From: Thalassiosira profunda
Lineage: Eukaryota; Bacillariophyta; Thalassiosirophyceae; Thalassiosirales; Thalassiosiraceae
Assembly: GCA_036939355.1 (NCBI GenBank)
Contig: JALLAP010000167.1
Coordinates: 1-18,473, forward strand
Direction: 5' to 3'
DNA length: 18,473 bases
A program made the position numbers and the translations under genes. Below are positions 17,585 through 18,473 of this stretch, in pieces. The notes under the pieces were generated by a model that ran no database searches, was not told the DNA's origin, and worked only from the letters and a program-made list of their open reading frames with translations. Position 1 is the stretch's first letter; every line of letters begins with the position of its first letter.

Positions 17585-18473
17585 CTAGTAATCTTCTGAT
17601 TCCTCAGCGAATCCATCAAACGCCTCCCCACTTACGATGATGCCTCTGCAGCCTTTTTCATTCAGGAAAGGTATGACAAGCGGCAAGATGATGTGCGCTC
17701 CAGAATCGATGCGACATTGGTTTCTAAGCAAAACACTGCCCCTCGCCGTATGTTGGTCGCGTCCCTCGTCATTCTGAGCAGTGTTTTGCGGCATCAACTC
17801 ATCAATCTTCGATTTCCATATTGCGAGCTCGAGGATCGAGGTAGCTTCAGACAAGAATTCACTTCGCAGCAAAAAGTCAGCTGCCACGATACACTTCTCC
17901 GAGGGTGACAGTCCTCGGCGCACATCAATGAGCTCATACCTGTCAATGATTTCGTTGATCTTTTCCTCGGCCGTTGTGAGGCCTGTGGTGCTCATACTTC
18001 TCGCCCACTTTGAGACAATGACCCAAGTCCAATTGGGTACACCGAATCTGGACGCCTCGGCGGTGATAGCCACATCTCTCAGTACACGACAATGGCGCCG
18101 ACCGTCAGCTATGGATGAAACTGCAAAGACCGGGGTGGGGATGTCAATTGATGCACTGTCAAATAAACTGCGGCTTGCTTGGAACGCATTCCGATGAATG
18201 TACTGCACTTGATCGCAGAGCACCAAGCTCTCCAATCTCTCGCATGAATCAACAAATGAGCGCTCACAGAATATGGTGCAATGTCTGGATACCCGCAGTC
18301 CGGCCGGGGACGCCAGTTGACTGCCCTCATAAAGCTCAATCTCCTGCACTTTGTGACAGTCCGCAAAGGTATACGCTTCGATTGCAGGGACAGTGGAAGG
18401 AATCGACACGCTCCTCAGATTCCGACAACCTCCGAAGGCTCCCCTCCCCATCGTTTCAAGCCCGTGAGGGAGC
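17585..18473 (-). CDS. BspA-type LRR protein (LRR-2, right copy), 5' end beyond the window
   Basis: The minus-strand frame is open from the window end to a stop at 17585-17587, giving about 295 visible residues. The first visible residues, LPHGLETMGRGAFGGCRNL, continue LRR_5 repeats (SIPSTVPAIEAYTFADC), so the true start lies past 18473. The middle has less regular repeats (LVLCDQVQYIHRNAF). The C-terminus has the family module SILELAIWKSKIDE, then RNQCRIDSGAHIILPLVIPF, shared with LRR-1. It lacks the long acidic linker of LRR-1. The last 43 codons have their mirror copy at 3-134. The function is unknown. Confidence 0.86.
   Translation of the reverse strand, partial: LPHGLETMGRGAFGGCRNLRSVSIPSTVPAIEAYTFADCHKVQEIELYEGSQLASPAGLRVSRHCTIFCERSFVDSCERLESLVLCDQVQYIHRNAFQASRSLFDSASIDIPTPVFAVSSIADGRRHCRVLRDVAITAEASRFGVPNWTWVIVSKWARSMSTTGLTTAEEKINEIIDRYELIDVRRGLSPSEKCIVAADFLLRSEFLSEATSILELAIWKSKIDELMPQNTAQNDEGRDQHTARGSVLLRNQCRIDSGAHIILPLVIPFLNEKGCRGIIVSGEAFDGFAEESEDY

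Larger units (their letters stand above)
12596..17720 (-). repeat. Right arm of the giant inverted repeat (pairs with 1-5077)
   Basis: This is the mirror image of the left arm, with gene order LRR-1, MFS, protease-like, LRR-2. It begins at the TACGCTCTAT sequence that is the reverse complement of the left arm's inner end. Similarity continues to about 17720, where the partner sequence reaches window position 1; the true repeat is therefore longer. The spacer between the arms is about 7.5 kb and unique within the window. Confidence 0.93.

Noticed and set aside
1..18473. Bacterial or viral origin of the window
   Set aside because: A spliceosomal intron present in both MFS copies, an Ariadne RBR ligase, ECM29-like repeats and head-to-head gene pairs without Shine-Dalgarno operons point to a eukaryotic nuclear genome.
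1..18473. tRNA, rRNA or CRISPR features
   Set aside because: No cloverleaf-like, ribosomal or regularly spaced repeat sequence was found by eye on either strand.

Overview
The window looks like nuclear DNA from a eukaryotic, probably photosynthetic stramenopile alga, with a diatom most likely. The evidence is an 81-bp GT-AG intron, an Ariadne-type RBR ubiquitin ligase joined to an ECM29-like HEAT scaffold, a PMR5/TBL-like SGNH protein, several BspA-type (LRR_5) leucine-rich-repeat proteins with acidic linkers, and preproteins with a signal-peptide-like N-terminus ending in an ALAPPAF-like motif. Genes are densely packed and mostly alternate in strand; two convergent pairs end only 11-14 bp apart. 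Species-level assignment cannot be made from the sequence alone.

Layout: the window is dominated by a very large imperfect inverted repeat. The left arm (1-5077) and right arm (12596-17720) carry the same four-gene block in mirror order: the C-terminus of a BspA-like LRR gene (LRR-2), a double aspartyl-protease-like gene, an EntS-like MFS transporter with one intron, and a second BspA-like LRR gene (LRR-1). Both outer ends run to or past the window edge. The two copies of each protein differ by a few percent. They are decaying differently: the left MFS copy has an N-terminal frameshift, the right MFS copy has a C-terminal frameshift, and the right LRR-1 copy is interrupted by a 297-bp MITE-like element absent from the left copy.

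The 7.5-kb unique spacer (5078-12595) holds an SGNH/PC-esterase-like gene (+), a LigB-type 4,5-DOPA-dioxygenase-like gene (-), a 5'-truncated and frame-broken aminotransferase remnant (+), and a long minus-strand gene. That gene encodes, in one reading path, an ECM29-like N-terminal HEAT region, a UBA-like segment and a complete Ariadne RING1-IBR-RING2 module. It is crossed by two single-N joins, each flanked by an exact 72-bp duplication that looks like unmerged contig overlap. Removing one copy of each restores a continuous frame there.

A 16-bp motif, GTTAGCTATTTTACGT, occurs four times, once in each of the four divergent intergenic regions that separate block genes from their neighbours (two mirrored pairs). 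It is a good candidate for a shared bidirectional promoter element. The best candidates for something undescribed are the ECM29-RBR fusion, the mirror-image gene block, the MITE and the shared promoter motif. I see no tRNA, rRNA, CRISPR array or prokaryotic operon structure.
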